Below are positions 25,864-34,300 of a stretch of 64,000 nt of DNA, piece after piece. Under the pieces are notes generated by a model, which searched no databases, was not told the origin of the DNA, and worked only from the letters and a program-made list of their open reading frames with translations. Position 1 is the first letter of the stretch; each line of letters opens with the position of its first letter. Origin of the DNA: Bacteroides fragilis (GTDB lineage Bacteria > Bacteroidota > Bacteroidia > Bacteroidales > DTGW01); assembly GCA_945889005.1 (NCBI GenBank), contig CAMDBI010000015.1, positions 25,362 to 89,361 of the forward strand, in the 5' to 3' direction. Both the position numbers and the translations under genes were made by a program.

Positions 25864-25925
25864 TTGACAGTGAACAGTGAACAGTGAACAGTGGAAATTT
25901 TTCCACATTTTCACATTTGCACATT
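25864..25925. repeat. intergenic GTGAACA/CCACATTTTCACA repeats
   Basis: Three-plus tandem copies of the 7-mer ACAGTGA (25865-25893), then ATTTTTCCACATTTTCACAT-type sequence (to 25925) with a mirror GTGGAAATTTTTCCAC hairpin between. Lies between the stop of one permease gene and the start of the other, inside one operon. Confidence 0.7.
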
Positions 25926-25928
25926 AAT

Positions 25929-27035
25929 TTATTCAAGTCTGGTTTTAAACTTTTTGGAACTTGCTACCAACAGAAACAAAGTTACAAAAGCCAATACCAA
26001 TGTTTGCTTCCATACATAAGCGAAACCTAAGCCCTTTTCCATTATGGTTTTCAATATATCGATAAAATAGGTCGACGGATTGATGCGGCACACCACCTGA
26101 AGCCAAATAGGCATATTGTCGATGGGAAAAATAAAACCCGAAAGCAACAGGGTTGGCAACATAAGCGCCAACATCGAAATCATCATGGCATTTTGCTGTG
26201 TATCGTTGTTGGTCGATATAAAAATACCCAGCGACAATGCCAAAAGGATAAACAACAAAGCTTCGCCTAGCAATAGCAACAAACTTCCTTTTATGGGCAA
26301 TTCAAAAACAAAATTGGCCAAAACAATAATGATAACAGCATCTAAAAACGCCAATAAAATATACGGAATAACTTTACCTACAATTATTTGCAAAGGTTTA
26401 AGTGGCGAAACAAGCAGAACCTCCATGGTTCCCATTTCTTTTTCGCGAACAATAGAAACCGATGTCATTAGAGCCGAAATTAGAACTAGCACCAATGCCA
26501 TAATGCCGGGAACAAACATAAAAACTCCTTTCATATCGGGGTTGTACATCATTCTAACTTCCGGTACAATCCGCATGACCTGACCTACCGATGAATTCAT
26601 TGAAGCACTATAATTGTTGATAATATTGGAAGTATAGCCGGTCACAATGTTGGCAAAATTAGCATCCGAAGCATCGGCAATAATATGAACACTTGCTTTG
26701 CCTTCTTTTAAAAGTTTTTGAGCGAAATCGGGTTCAAACACCACTACCTCCTTTACACTGCCATTTTTAAAATAGGCTTGGATCTCCTTCTCTGAGTTTA
26801 AATACGCTTTTATTTTGAAATAGCCCGATGACGAGAGTTTCGATGTTATTTGCTTTGTCACATCGTCTTTCGACATATCAAGAATGGCAATATTGGCATC
26901 TTTAATTTCGTTGGTTATTACATATCCAAAAATAAGCATCATTGCCAAAGGCATACCAAACAGCACAAACAAAGTTCGCTTGTCGCGAAATATGTGATAA
27001 CACTCCTTTATTACAAAACCTTTAAAAGCATTCAT
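25929..27035 (-). CDS. ABC-2 type efflux permease (YbhS-like)
   Basis: 368 residues with the same topology as its partner: N-terminal membrane segment (LFVLFGMPLAMMLIFGYVI), a periplasmic domain (about 45-165) and C-terminal helices beginning FMFVPGIMALVLVLISALMT, with the coupling motif SIVREKEMGTMEVLLVSPLKPL. Member of the ABC-2/YbhS family. Translated before the other permease and separated from it by repeats. Substrate unknown: the E. coli relative YbhFSR exports cations/drugs. Confidence 0.9.
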   Translation of the reverse strand: MNAFKGFVIKECYHIFRDKRTLFVLFGMPLAMMLIFGYVITNEIKDANIAILDMSKDDVTKQITSKLSSSGYFKIKAYLNSEKEIQAYFKNGSVKEVVVFEPDFAQKLLKEGKASVHIIADASDANFANIVTGYTSNIINNYSASMNSSVGQVMRIVPEVRMMYNPDMKGVFMFVPGIMALVLVLISALMTSVSIVREKEMGTMEVLLVSPLKPLQIIVGKVIPYILLAFLDAVIIIVLANFVFELPIKGSLLLLLGEALLFILLALSLGIFISTNNDTQQNAMMISMLALMLPTLLLSGFIFPIDNMPIWLQVVCRINPSTYFIDILKTIMEKGLGFAYVWKQTLVLAFVTLFLLVASSKKFKTRLE

Positions 27036-27139
27036 ATCTTATTAATTTGAAAATTTCGAATGAGCAAATTTGAAAATGAAAACCCACACATCACTTCATT
27101 AGAACCTTTAATAATATTGCAATCCAAAATTTTAATAAA

Positions 27140-27180
27140 TTTGCACATTTCCACATTTGACATTTTCACATTTCCACATT
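27140..27180. repeat. intergenic CACATTTCCACATTTGACA-type repeats
   Basis: Several imperfect copies of CACATTT(C/G)C and TTTTCACATTTCC between the ATPase stop and the permease start inside the efflux operon. Same style as the 25864-25925 tract. Confidence 0.65.
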
Positions 27181-27910
27181 ATTTCCCACGAGCCAAAATA
27201 TAAAACACCTCATCCATATTTGCAGCGTTAAACTGCTGTTTTAGCCCATCTGGCGTATCGAGAGCCGCAATGCGCCCATCGACCATAATCGACACTCGGT
27301 TACAATACTCGGCCTCGTCCATATAATGCGTAGTTACAAACACTGTAATACCATCGTTTGCTGCATCGTATATTAGATTCCAAAATTGCCGACGGGTAAT
27401 GGGGTCGACCCCTCCGGTTGGTTCGTCGAGAAAAACAATTTTGGGTCGGTGAAAAACTGCAATCGAAAAAGCCAACTTTTGTTTCCAGCCAAGCGGAATA
27501 TCCTGAATAAGCATATTACGTTCGTTTCCCAAACCGAGTTTATCGAACAATTGAATGGCTCTTTGTTTAATTTCTGCTCTTCTCATTCCATAAATACCTG
27601 CATAAAACTGAATATTTTCATAAACAGTCAAATCGCCATAGAGCGAAAACTTTTGGCTCATATAACCAATGTTTCTCTTAATACTCTCGGTTTGAGTATG
27701 AGCATCGAAACCGGCAACCTTTACCAAACCAGAGCTTGGAGAAGACAAACCACAAAGAATCTTTATCGCGGTTGTTTTCCCCGCACCATTGGCCCCTAAA
27801 AACCCAAAAATTTCTCCTTGAAAAACATCGAATGTCAAATGATCGTTGGCTGTGAAATCGCCAAATCGCTTGACTAAATCTTTTACTTCTATAATTTTCT
27901 CACTGTTCAT
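27179..27910 (-). CDS. ABC transporter ATPase, second half of a YbhF-like pair
   Basis: 243 residues from ATG 27910, which overlaps the stop of the preceding ATPase by 4 bases (ATGA). The track's 28078 start is inside that gene and rejected. Walker A GANGAGKT (about 38-45), Q-loop MSQKFSLY, Walker B IVFLDEPTGGVD, H-loop VTTHYMDEAEYC. The signature is IPLGWKQKL instead of LSGGQ, normal for one half of the YbhF family. Pairs with the preceding ATPase as nucleotide-binding domains of the exporter. Confidence 0.92.
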   Translation of the reverse strand: MNSEKIIEVKDLVKRFGDFTANDHLTFDVFQGEIFGFLGANGAGKTTAIKILCGLSSPSSGLVKVAGFDAHTQTESIKRNIGYMSQKFSLYGDLTVYENIQFYAGIYGMRRAEIKQRAIQLFDKLGLGNERNMLIQDIPLGWKQKLAFSIAVFHRPKIVFLDEPTGGVDPITRRQFWNLIYDAANDGITVFVTTHYMDEAEYCNRVSIMVDGRIAALDTPDGLKQQFNAANMDEVFYILARGK

Positions 27911-28824
27911 GATAGCTTCATTAATTTCATGAAACAATCTTCGATGCACGGAGTCTCCAGATGCATCTCGACATCGGTATGTCCAGCTTTTTCGACTTCT
28001 TTCAAAACAATATCGGACGAAATACCTGGCAAAAGGGTTATATGAACAAATTGCCCAAATAAAAACACGCTGTTGCAAAGTCCACTCGAATTCAGATCGT
28101 TCATAAGCTTATACATGTTTTTTGAACGAATAGCCCATAAATCTTCTCCAAAGTGATCGACCACTTCCTTAGGAGTTTCAATTGTCATTATTGAACCATT
28201 TTGCATCAATGCCACTCGATCGCAGAGACTTGCCTCATCCATGTAAGGTGTAGAAACAACAATTGTAATCCCTTGCTCTTTAATGGAACTTAACATCTGC
28301 CAAAATTCCTTTCGCGATACAGCATCGACACCTGTTGTAGGCTCGTCGAGTACCAATATTTTCGGACGATGAATAAGAGCGCACGAAAGCGCCAGCTTCT
28401 GCTTCATACCTCCCGATAAAGCTCCGGCTTTACGTGTTTTAAATGGCTCAATGTGTTGGTATATGTCTTTTATAAGGTCGTAATTCTTTTCAATGGTAGT
28501 TCCAAAAATGGTTGCAAAAAAGTTCAGGTTCTCTTCGACGCTCAAATCCTGATAAAGCGAAAAACGTCCGGGCATATATCCCAACATATTCCGAAGTTTT
28601 TTAAAGTCCTTGACTGTATCCAATCCATCGACAGTCAATGTACCCTTTGTTGGCACCAACAATGTAATAATCAACCTAAACAATGTTGTTTTTCCGGCTC
28701 CATCGGGACCTATAAAGCCAAACAACTCATTTTCATTAATATTACACGTAATATTTTTCAAAGCATTCGTCTTTTCGAAGCTTTTCGAAACATTGTCTAT
28801 CAATATTTTAGTATTTGCTGACAT
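27907..28824 (-). CDS. ABC transporter ATPase, first half of a YbhF-like pair
   Basis: 305 residues. Walker A GPDGAGKT (about 38), Q-loop MPGRFSLY, signature LSGGMKQKLALS, Walker B ILVLDEPTTGVD and H-loop in VSTPYMDEASLC (His replaced by Pro/Tyr context: STPY instead of THY). The switch histidine is absent (P), so this half may be catalytically weak while the partner has HYMDEA. In E. coli the two halves are one protein, YbhF; here they are separate genes overlapping by 4 bases. C-terminal region about 225-305 is an extra domain. Confidence 0.92.
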   Translation of the reverse strand: MSANTKILIDNVSKSFEKTNALKNITCNINENELFGFIGPDGAGKTTLFRLIITLLVPTKGTLTVDGLDTVKDFKKLRNMLGYMPGRFSLYQDLSVEENLNFFATIFGTTIEKNYDLIKDIYQHIEPFKTRKAGALSGGMKQKLALSCALIHRPKILVLDEPTTGVDAVSRKEFWQMLSSIKEQGITIVVSTPYMDEASLCDRVALMQNGSIMTIETPKEVVDHFGEDLWAIRSKNMYKLMNDLNSSGLCNSVFLFGQFVHITLLPGISSDIVLKEVEKAGHTDVEMHLETPCIEDCFMKLMKLS

Positions 28825-28839
28825 TCTTTACGTACTCTA

Positions 28840-29718
28840 TTAAAATTTCACTTCTCCAGGCATCCCTATTTTCATAGTACCATCGTTGACAACATCTACT
28901 TTCATTGCATACACAAGGTTTACACGTTCTTCGCGTGTTTGAATTATTTTTGGAGTAAATTCCGATTGCTCCGAAATCCAACTGATAGTCCCTTCATATT
29001 CTTTGATTTCATCGTTACCGGCATCGACTCTCACTTTAACCTTTTGACCCAATTTTACTTGACCCAACTGGCTACCCGAAATATAAACCTTGAGCTTGAT
29101 TACACTCAAATCTGCAAGTTTATAGATGGCTTTGCCCGGACTGGCAATTTCGCCTGCCTCAATATATTTTTCAAGAACTGTACCGGCTGATGGATTGCTT
29201 ATTACAGATTTCTTTATTTGATCGTTTATTTGATAAACCTGAAATGTAAGAGCCTTAAGCTCGTTCGACAAACTGAAATTTTGTGTTTTTGTAGATGCAA
29301 TTTGTTTTTCGATTACCGACAATTGACCATTGATATCGTCGAGTTGCTTTACAGGTGCAGCATTTTGTTGTACCAGCTTTTCGAATCGTTCCTTTTCTTT
29401 CAAAAGAGTTTGTTTCTGCTCTTGTTGAACAGCTATTTGCGCATCTATTTGACTATAACGAGCTGTTGCAGCATCTTTTTGAGCCAATAATTGTTCTTTT
29501 TTTAAATATAAACCCAATGTATCTATAAACCCAACTACTTCGCCAGCTTTCAATACCTGTCCCTCACTAATTGTAAGATTCAGCACTTTGCCTTGCGCTT
29601 CAGCACCAATAAGTAAGTCTAAAGCTTCGAAATTGCCAAAAGCATCGGAGTCACTTTTATTTCCGCCACAAGAAATTAACAAAAATGCTGTAATTATTAG
29701 TAAAAAATGTGTTTTCAT
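28840..29718 (-). CDS. HlyD-type membrane fusion lipoprotein
   Basis: 292 residues from ATG 29718. Signal peptide with lipobox LLISCGGN, so probably lipid-anchored at the inner membrane facing the periplasm. Order: half lipoyl strand (VLNLTISEGQVLKAGEVVGFID), long coiled-coil hairpin (about 70-165, e.g. KNQ/EKQIAST), second lipoyl half (VISNPSAGTVLEKYIEAGEI), beta-barrel and the C-terminal GMPGEVKF. Links the ABC exporter to the TolC-like protein of the next gene; equivalent to E. coli YbhG. 29-base gap to tolC-like gene, 15 bases to the ATPase gene. Confidence 0.9.
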   Translation of the reverse strand: MKTHFLLIITAFLLISCGGNKSDSDAFGNFEALDLLIGAEAQGKVLNLTISEGQVLKAGEVVGFIDTLGLYLKKEQLLAQKDAATARYSQIDAQIAVQQEQKQTLLKEKERFEKLVQQNAAPVKQLDDINGQLSVIEKQIASTKTQNFSLSNELKALTFQVYQINDQIKKSVISNPSAGTVLEKYIEAGEIASPGKAIYKLADLSVIKLKVYISGSQLGQVKLGQKVKVRVDAGNDEIKEYEGTISWISEQSEFTPKIIQTREERVNLVYAMKVDVVNDGTMKIGMPGEVKF

Positions 29719-29746
29719 ATTGTTCAATATTAAATTTCAATAATGT

Positions 29747-31021
29747 TTAGTTCCCTTTTAAAATCTTCAAATCGCACCTAGCTTGCAGAAGCTGTATTTT
29801 ATGCACTTCGCCTTGAATTTTTGCAATTGTTTCGGCACTTACAGAGTTGAGATATTCGGTAGTGGTAATTAAACCTTGATCTAGACGAAGCGAGTTCTTC
29901 GAAACAATTTCTTTATGCAATTCAATTATTTGACCATCAGACACTACAGCACTTTCGAGTTGTTCAATTTTTGAACGGTAGTTTTCTTCGGCAATTTTAA
30001 TATTTCGTACGAATTGCGTTTCTTTCGAAGATATTTGTTCTTTTTGAAGTCCCAACACTTGTTTGTCTCTGTTGGTTTTATTCCAATCCCAAATATTCCA
30101 TTTGAGCGAAACACCTACAATATAAAATGTATTGAATTCGTTGCCCAACATATTGAGTCCGGGTTTCCCGTATCCAAGCTGACCAAAAGTATACAACTTA
30201 GGTACTCGTTGGGTTTGCAAAAGTTGCTTCGACAGATCGGTTGTTTTTCGTTGACTTTCGAACAACAAGAGCTCTGAACGCGACAATGAATCATTTACGT
30301 CATTAATTGAATCGGGCAATACCAATTGAACCGAGGTATCGAGTTTGAGTCCTGTGATTTCAGCCAACACATTAACATTGGCTGTATAAGCAATCTGAAG
30401 CTCTTTAATTTGTTGCTTTATTTTCATAAGCTCAACATCGATAAGTCTTAAATCGTTCTCATTGAGCAAACCATTTGCTACGCCCGATTCGATCGACTTG
30501 CGCTTTTCCAATAGATTATTGACTGTAGTTTGCAACAAGTGCTCGTTTTGTTTCAATATAAGCATATAGAAATATACCTGATTGACCTGCTCTTTTCCTT
30601 TATGGATATCGACTTCAGTTTGTAGAACGTCTGTTTGAGTCGACAATTCGGCTATTTGTTTTTGCACCTTCACTGTTCCCCCGTCGAACAATAGTTGGCT
30701 AACATCGACAGTTGCTTTGTACTGGTCTTTATCGGTTTGAATACGTTTGAAAGTCGGTGCTTGATTGGGCAAACTAATCGGAATACTCAGATCAATTGCA
30801 TCGGACTGATAGTTGGCTTGTCCGTTAAGGAAAAGCTGAGGAAGCCATTGTATTCCGGCATTTTCAACTTTTAATTTGTTTATTTGTTGAATTCGCAATT
30901 GGTCACTATATGAAGGATGTCTTTCTCTTGCACCTATATAGCAATCGGCCAAAGTAACTTTTTGATTTTGTGCTTGCAGACTGAGCTGCAACATTAACAA
31001 TGCATAAATAATTCGTCTCAT
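29747..31021 (-). CDS. TolC-family outer-membrane efflux protein
   Basis: 424 residues with a signal peptide (MRRIIYALLMLQLSLQAQ). Long helices carry the TolC pattern: DQLRIQQINKLKVENAGIQWLPQLFLNG, the duplicated helix pairs (about 45-215 and 245-424) and EQLESAVVSDGQIIELHKEI, ending SVSAETIAKIQGEVHKIQLLQARCDL. Outer-membrane channel for the ABC exporter. E. coli ybhGFSR lacks its own TolC gene. Start ATG overlaps the tetR stop by 4 bases (31018-31021). Confidence 0.9.
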   Translation of the reverse strand: MRRIIYALLMLQLSLQAQNQKVTLADCYIGARERHPSYSDQLRIQQINKLKVENAGIQWLPQLFLNGQANYQSDAIDLSIPISLPNQAPTFKRIQTDKDQYKATVDVSQLLFDGGTVKVQKQIAELSTQTDVLQTEVDIHKGKEQVNQVYFYMLILKQNEHLLQTTVNNLLEKRKSIESGVANGLLNENDLRLIDVELMKIKQQIKELQIAYTANVNVLAEITGLKLDTSVQLVLPDSINDVNDSLSRSELLLFESQRKTTDLSKQLLQTQRVPKLYTFGQLGYGKPGLNMLGNEFNTFYIVGVSLKWNIWDWNKTNRDKQVLGLQKEQISSKETQFVRNIKIAEENYRSKIEQLESAVVSDGQIIELHKEIVSKNSLRLDQGLITTTEYLNSVSAETIAKIQGEVHKIQLLQARCDLKILKGN

Positions 31022-31650
31022 CGTTTTTCAATTGAATGGATGATAAATTTATAAACCTCCTTTTTGCGCGATTCGATAAAATCGTTGTATCGCGCCTTGT
31101 CGCCTTCGAATATAATGGTTTGTATAATTGGCCTTGCAATAAATGGAAACAGGCACATTGCTATCATATTTACAATTAATTGCTCAGGTTCTATAGGATT
31201 AATAACGCCTTTCTCAACTTCATCGTTGATTAATTTTGAAAACTTCTTAAAGGGATTGTCTTTCTTATCAAAAATCTTTTTAAAAATATTTGCAATATTA
31301 TCGGGGTTTCGGTTTATTTCAGTTAAAACAAAAAATGGGATGTATGGATTCTTTTGAATAAGGCTAATGTAATTTTCAACAAAATATTCGATTTTCTGAA
31401 ACAACGACATTTCAGATTCCATAAATTTAACCATAGAAGGAATGGCTTGTTTCATAACCAACTCAAAAATAGATGCAAATAACTTCTCCTTTGTCCGATA
31501 GTAATAATGCAAAAGTGCCTTATTGATACCCGCACGATCCGAGATGTCCTGCATCCGAGCTCCTTCAAAACCTTTTTCAATAAATACCTCGCGAGCAGCA
31601 TCAAATATGAGCTCCTCGGTATTTTTTTCGTTATCCGTTACTTTAACCAT
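31018..31650 (-). CDS. TetR/AcrR-family repressor of the efflux operon
   Basis: 210 residues from ATG 31650 (the track start is a TTG). N-terminal HTH: ELIFDAAREVFIEKGFEGARMQDISDRAGINKALLHYYYRTKEKLFASIF (about 15-64) is a textbook TetR helix-turn-helix. The C-terminal ligand domain is helical. It leads the operon, overlaps the TolC gene by 4 bases, and its promoter bears two palindromes, one of them between the -33 and -7 boxes, so it very probably represses its own operon. Compare CecR, the regulator of E. coli ybhGFSR. Inducer unknown. Confidence 0.92.
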   Translation of the reverse strand: MVKVTDNEKNTEELIFDAAREVFIEKGFEGARMQDISDRAGINKALLHYYYRTKEKLFASIFELVMKQAIPSMVKFMESEMSLFQKIEYFVENYISLIQKNPYIPFFVLTEINRNPDNIANIFKKIFDKKDNPFKKFSKLINDEVEKGVINPIEPEQLIVNMIAMCLFPFIARPIIQTIIFEGDKARYNDFIESRKKEVYKFIIHSIEKR

Positions 31651-31680
31651 ACAGTTAAACAAATTGATTTAATCTGAAAG

Positions 31681-31711
31681 CAAAAATAAGTTAACTTATT
31701 TATTTATCCAA
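31681..31711 (-). promoter_or_regulatory. promoter of the tetR-efflux operon
   Basis: On the minus strand TTG (31709-31711), 20 bases, then TATTTTTG (31681-31688). Full match to the Bacteroidetes consensus. The 18-bp palindrome below lies between and over the two boxes. Confidence 0.55.
31684..31701. promoter_or_regulatory. TetR operator candidate 1
   Basis: Perfect 18-bp palindrome AAATAAGTTAACTTATTT, between and overlapping the -33/-7 boxes of the tetR promoter. The core AGTTAACT is shared with the second palindrome. Location is ideal for autorepression. Confidence 0.6.
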
Positions 31712-31719
31712 ATTTTTTA

Positions 31720-31755
31720 ACTACATAATTTAACTAATTAGTTAAATTATGTAGT
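31720..31755. promoter_or_regulatory. 36-bp perfect palindrome, operator candidate 2
   Basis: ACTACATAATTTAACTAA (18-bp half, 31720-31737) is followed immediately by its exact reverse complement, 36 bp in all with no spacer. Contains TAACTAATTAGTTA, related to candidate 1. Lies between tetR and the divergent membrane-protein gene, so it could serve either. Confidence 0.6.
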
Positions 31756-31846
31756 ATTGATTATATTAATATTATATAAATAGTTATGAAATATTTTACA
31801 TTATTCGTTATAAAGATTGGCTATAAAAAAATTGAAAATACTAGAA

Positions 31847-31875
31847 TTGAAAAATAAAAATAAAAGCTATATTTG
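31847..31875 (+). promoter_or_regulatory. promoter of the membrane-protein gene
   Basis: TTG (31847), 18 bases, TATATTTG (31868-31875). Full consensus match, ATG at 31912 follows 36 bases later. Confidence 0.55.
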
Positions 31876-31911
31876 CTTAATATATAATTAAACTCTCATA
31901 CTTCCAATAAA

Positions 31912-32694
31912 ATGCAGATGATAAAACGAAGAATACTATTTTTAACAATTTCGTTCATTATTGCTTTAATTACTGTTCTTTTTCTCAGAATAAACAACAA
32001 TAATTATCCGGTTGCAAAGGATATCTATATAGGAAATGAAAAATATAAATTACATTTCCCTGTTGAACATATTGGAAACAGTCATTGCCTTATCGAATTT
32101 CCCATAAATGACACATTGGTCAATGGTAAAATGCATTATCGCGACATAAGAAAAGACAAACAGTGGCAAACCATTAAAATGGTTCACATGAATCATCAAT
32201 TAAACTCACTACTTCCTGCAAAAACTCCAAACTCTAGAATAGTATATTACATAAGTTTAAACAAAGACGATGTTACTTACATATTATTTAAAGAAAAACC
32301 GATTTTTCTCAATTATAAAATTGAAGTTCCAGACGTATTGTATTATTCTTTTTATATATTGGTTTTTATATGTATTTTTTTCTCCTGCTTCACCGGGTTT
32401 TATGCAGCATTTAACTTCTATGCATTGAAAAAATATACACTTATTACATTTTGGCTTTTTCTAATAACAGGTCTCGTTTTAGGACCATTAAACCAGCTCA
32501 TTGCTATACATTTCGATTTAAAAGCAATGCTTTATTCTTTTGACCTATTTATTATAAAAATATTTGCAGCCTTCTTGCTGTGGTGGATAGCTTATAGCTT
32601 ATTCAAACGTTTTAATTTCAGGTGGGGAATTGTAGCAGCATCAATACTTACATTTATTATGTTATTAATACCTTATTCAGTTTTTGTGAAATAA
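31912..32694 (+). CDS. integral membrane protein of unknown function
   Basis: 260 residues. N-terminal membrane segment (ILFLTISFIIALITVLFL), a periplasmic domain about 30-140 (VAKDIYIGNEKYKLHFPVEH), then four membrane segments, e.g. VLYYSFYILVFICIFFSCFTGF and LITFWLFLITGLVLGPL. No family recognised. Divergent from tetR; its 3' end overlaps the convergent kinase gene by 18 bases. Not obviously related to the efflux operon, but the shared palindrome region makes co-regulation possible. Confidence 0.6.
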   Translation: MQMIKRRILFLTISFIIALITVLFLRINNNNYPVAKDIYIGNEKYKLHFPVEHIGNSHCLIEFPINDTLVNGKMHYRDIRKDKQWQTIKMVHMNHQLNSLLPAKTPNSRIVYYISLNKDDVTYILFKEKPIFLNYKIEVPDVLYYSFYILVFICIFFSCFTGFYAAFNFYALKKYTLITFWLFLITGLVLGPLNQLIAIHFDLKAMLYSFDLFIIKIFAAFLLWWIAYSLFKRFNFRWGIVAASILTFIMLLIPYSVFVK

Positions 32695-33603
32695 ACTATT
32701 GGCAAATTTTTGTGAAATATAATTGTCGTAGCTAAGGCAAACATCGGTCGCAAATTCAATTCCAGATTCAATAAGCATTTTTATAGTTTGCTCTGAAAGT
32801 AATGCAAGCTCCGATTGTTTTATTTTTTCATTGTACAAAGCATAAATTATTCCGGCACTAAAATTATCACCTGCTCCTATCGTACTCACCGGTGATATTT
32901 TATGAGTTGGAACATATATCTTTTTTTCTTTAGAAATGAAATAAACCCCTTTATCGGCCATGGTATAAAACAAAAACGGACAGTATTTCGACACTTCTCT
33001 GAAAGCCTCATCAACTGTTGTAGCACCAAATATGAGCTTAAAATCTTCGTCGGAACCTTTAACGATACTTGCAAGACTAAAATTTTCTAAAATAATTGGA
33101 CGAAGCTTTTCCAGCTCGTGCAAATGAGCATTTCTATAGTTTGGATCGTAAATTATAAGTGCATTTAAATGTTTTGCAGCATCGACAAACGTAAAAACTT
33201 TTTCTCTGATTTCGTGTGCCAAGGAATAATATGATCCAAATAATAGAATATCGCCATCGTTTAAACTGGGAAATGCTTTGTTGAGCCTTGTTTGAGGAGT
33301 ATCGCGGTAAAAATTATAACGAGCATTGTTTTTTTGATCCATCACAGCTATAGCTACAGTTGTTTTACCATCGGGAAAGCGGTAAACATCGTGCGTATTG
33401 ACCGAGTTATCTTTCAAAACATGATCGATCATATTACCAATTTCATCGCAACCATATTCACTTATGAAATGAATAGGTAATCTAGCACGCCCCATCGAAA
33501 CAGCACTGTTGAGCATCGACCCGCCGGGACGACCAGTTTGCACTTGATTTTCTTTGAATATAATATCGTAAACCGTTTCGCCAATAGCATAAACCTGTCT
33601 CAT
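32677..33603 (-). CDS. PfkB-family carbohydrate kinase (fructokinase-like)
   Basis: 308 residues. N-terminal signature GRPGGSMLNSAVSMGRARLPI (about 22-42) and ATP-site signature TIGAGDNFSAGIIYAL (about 240-255) with the catalytic Asp of GAGD. Probably phosphorylates a sugar such as fructose or ribose; substrate not readable. One base separates it from the preceding isochorismatase-fold gene (stop 33605, start 33603), so they are translated together. The 3' end overlaps the convergent membrane-protein gene. Confidence 0.88.
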   Translation of the reverse strand: MRQVYAIGETVYDIIFKENQVQTGRPGGSMLNSAVSMGRARLPIHFISEYGCDEIGNMIDHVLKDNSVNTHDVYRFPDGKTTVAIAVMDQKNNARYNFYRDTPQTRLNKAFPSLNDGDILLFGSYYSLAHEIREKVFTFVDAAKHLNALIIYDPNYRNAHLHELEKLRPIILENFSLASIVKGSDEDFKLIFGATTVDEAFREVSKYCPFLFYTMADKGVYFISKEKKIYVPTHKISPVSTIGAGDNFSAGIIYALYNEKIKQSELALLSEQTIKMLIESGIEFATDVCLSYDNYISQKFANSLFHKN

Positions 33604-33604
33604 A

Positions 33605-34147
33605 CTATTTCACCAATTTCGAGATTGCTTTAAAAGTATCGGTTCCAGCTCGACGGGTAAGCTCAAAAAGAATAGATTCAGATGTTGTCAAAATTGCTCC
33701 TTCATGAATCATCCGTCTTAAGGCTATTTCCTTATCAGAAACCTTACGCGACGAAATACAATCTGTTACTACAACAGGAACATAACCGGCTTCTTTTAAA
33801 TCTAATACTGTCTGCAACACACATACATGCGATTCGATTCCACAAACAATTACATTTTTTCTACTCAACAAGTTTAATTTATCGACTACAACTGGCTCAT
33901 CGCAGCAACTAAAAGCTATTTTTTCGATCGATTCGAAAGTCGAAAAAAGTTCTTTAATTTCGTTCACTGTTTCGCCCAAACCCTTACGATACTGCTCTGT
34001 AACGACCATTGGAACGTCCAATGCTTTTAAACCATTGATTAATTTTATGGTATTGATTAAAAATTCTTCTTTGTTAGACATTGCAGGCAACAAACGTTCC
34101 TGAATATCAATAATTAAACCGACTGTGTTAATTTGTTCTATGCGCAT
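33605..34147 (-). CDS. isochorismatase-fold cysteine hydrolase (YcaC-like)
   Basis: 180 residues. Catalytic triad of the isochorismatase fold: Asp in GLIIDIQERL (about 14), Lys in SIEKIAFSCC (about 77), and Cys in CGIESHVCVLQTV (about 109). Family members cleave amides, isochorismate or nicotinamide; substrate unknown. GIESHVCV and the following cis-peptide region are typical of the YcaC branch. Same operon as the PfkB kinase; a 152-base gap with repeats separates it from the isomerase gene upstream. Confidence 0.88.
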   Translation of the reverse strand: MRIEQINTVGLIIDIQERLLPAMSNKEEFLINTIKLINGLKALDVPMVVTEQYRKGLGETVNEIKELFSTFESIEKIAFSCCDEPVVVDKLNLLSRKNVIVCGIESHVCVLQTVLDLKEAGYVPVVVTDCISSRKVSDKEIALRRMIHEGAILTTSESILFELTRRAGTDTFKAISKLVK

Positions 34148-34149
34148 AT

Positions 34150-34300
34150 ATTAGAAATTAGATAATAGACATTAGATGTTAGAAATTAGACAATAGACTT
34201 ATAGATATTAGACAATAGACAAAATAACTTATGATTTGCTTGAACATTTGCATATTTGCACTTTTTCTCATTAGTAATTAGTAATTTGTCATTAGTAATT
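34150..34300. repeat. short-period intergenic repeat cluster
   Basis: Tandem imperfect copies of ATTAGAAATTAGATAATAGAC (several copies, 34150-34220) then TTGCATATTTGCAC and ATTAGTAATTAGTAATTTGTC (to 34300). No ORF. Confidence 0.65.

Noticed and set aside
27386-27799. 137-aa plus-strand ORF in the efflux operon
   Set aside because: Antisense of the ATPase gene.
31720-31755. 36-bp palindrome as a terminator
   Set aside because: It lies between divergent genes, far from any gene end, and has no T run; an operator is more likely.
34150-34300. CRISPR-like array from repeated short units
   Set aside because: Units are 6-9 bases without spacers of constant length and there are no cas genes.
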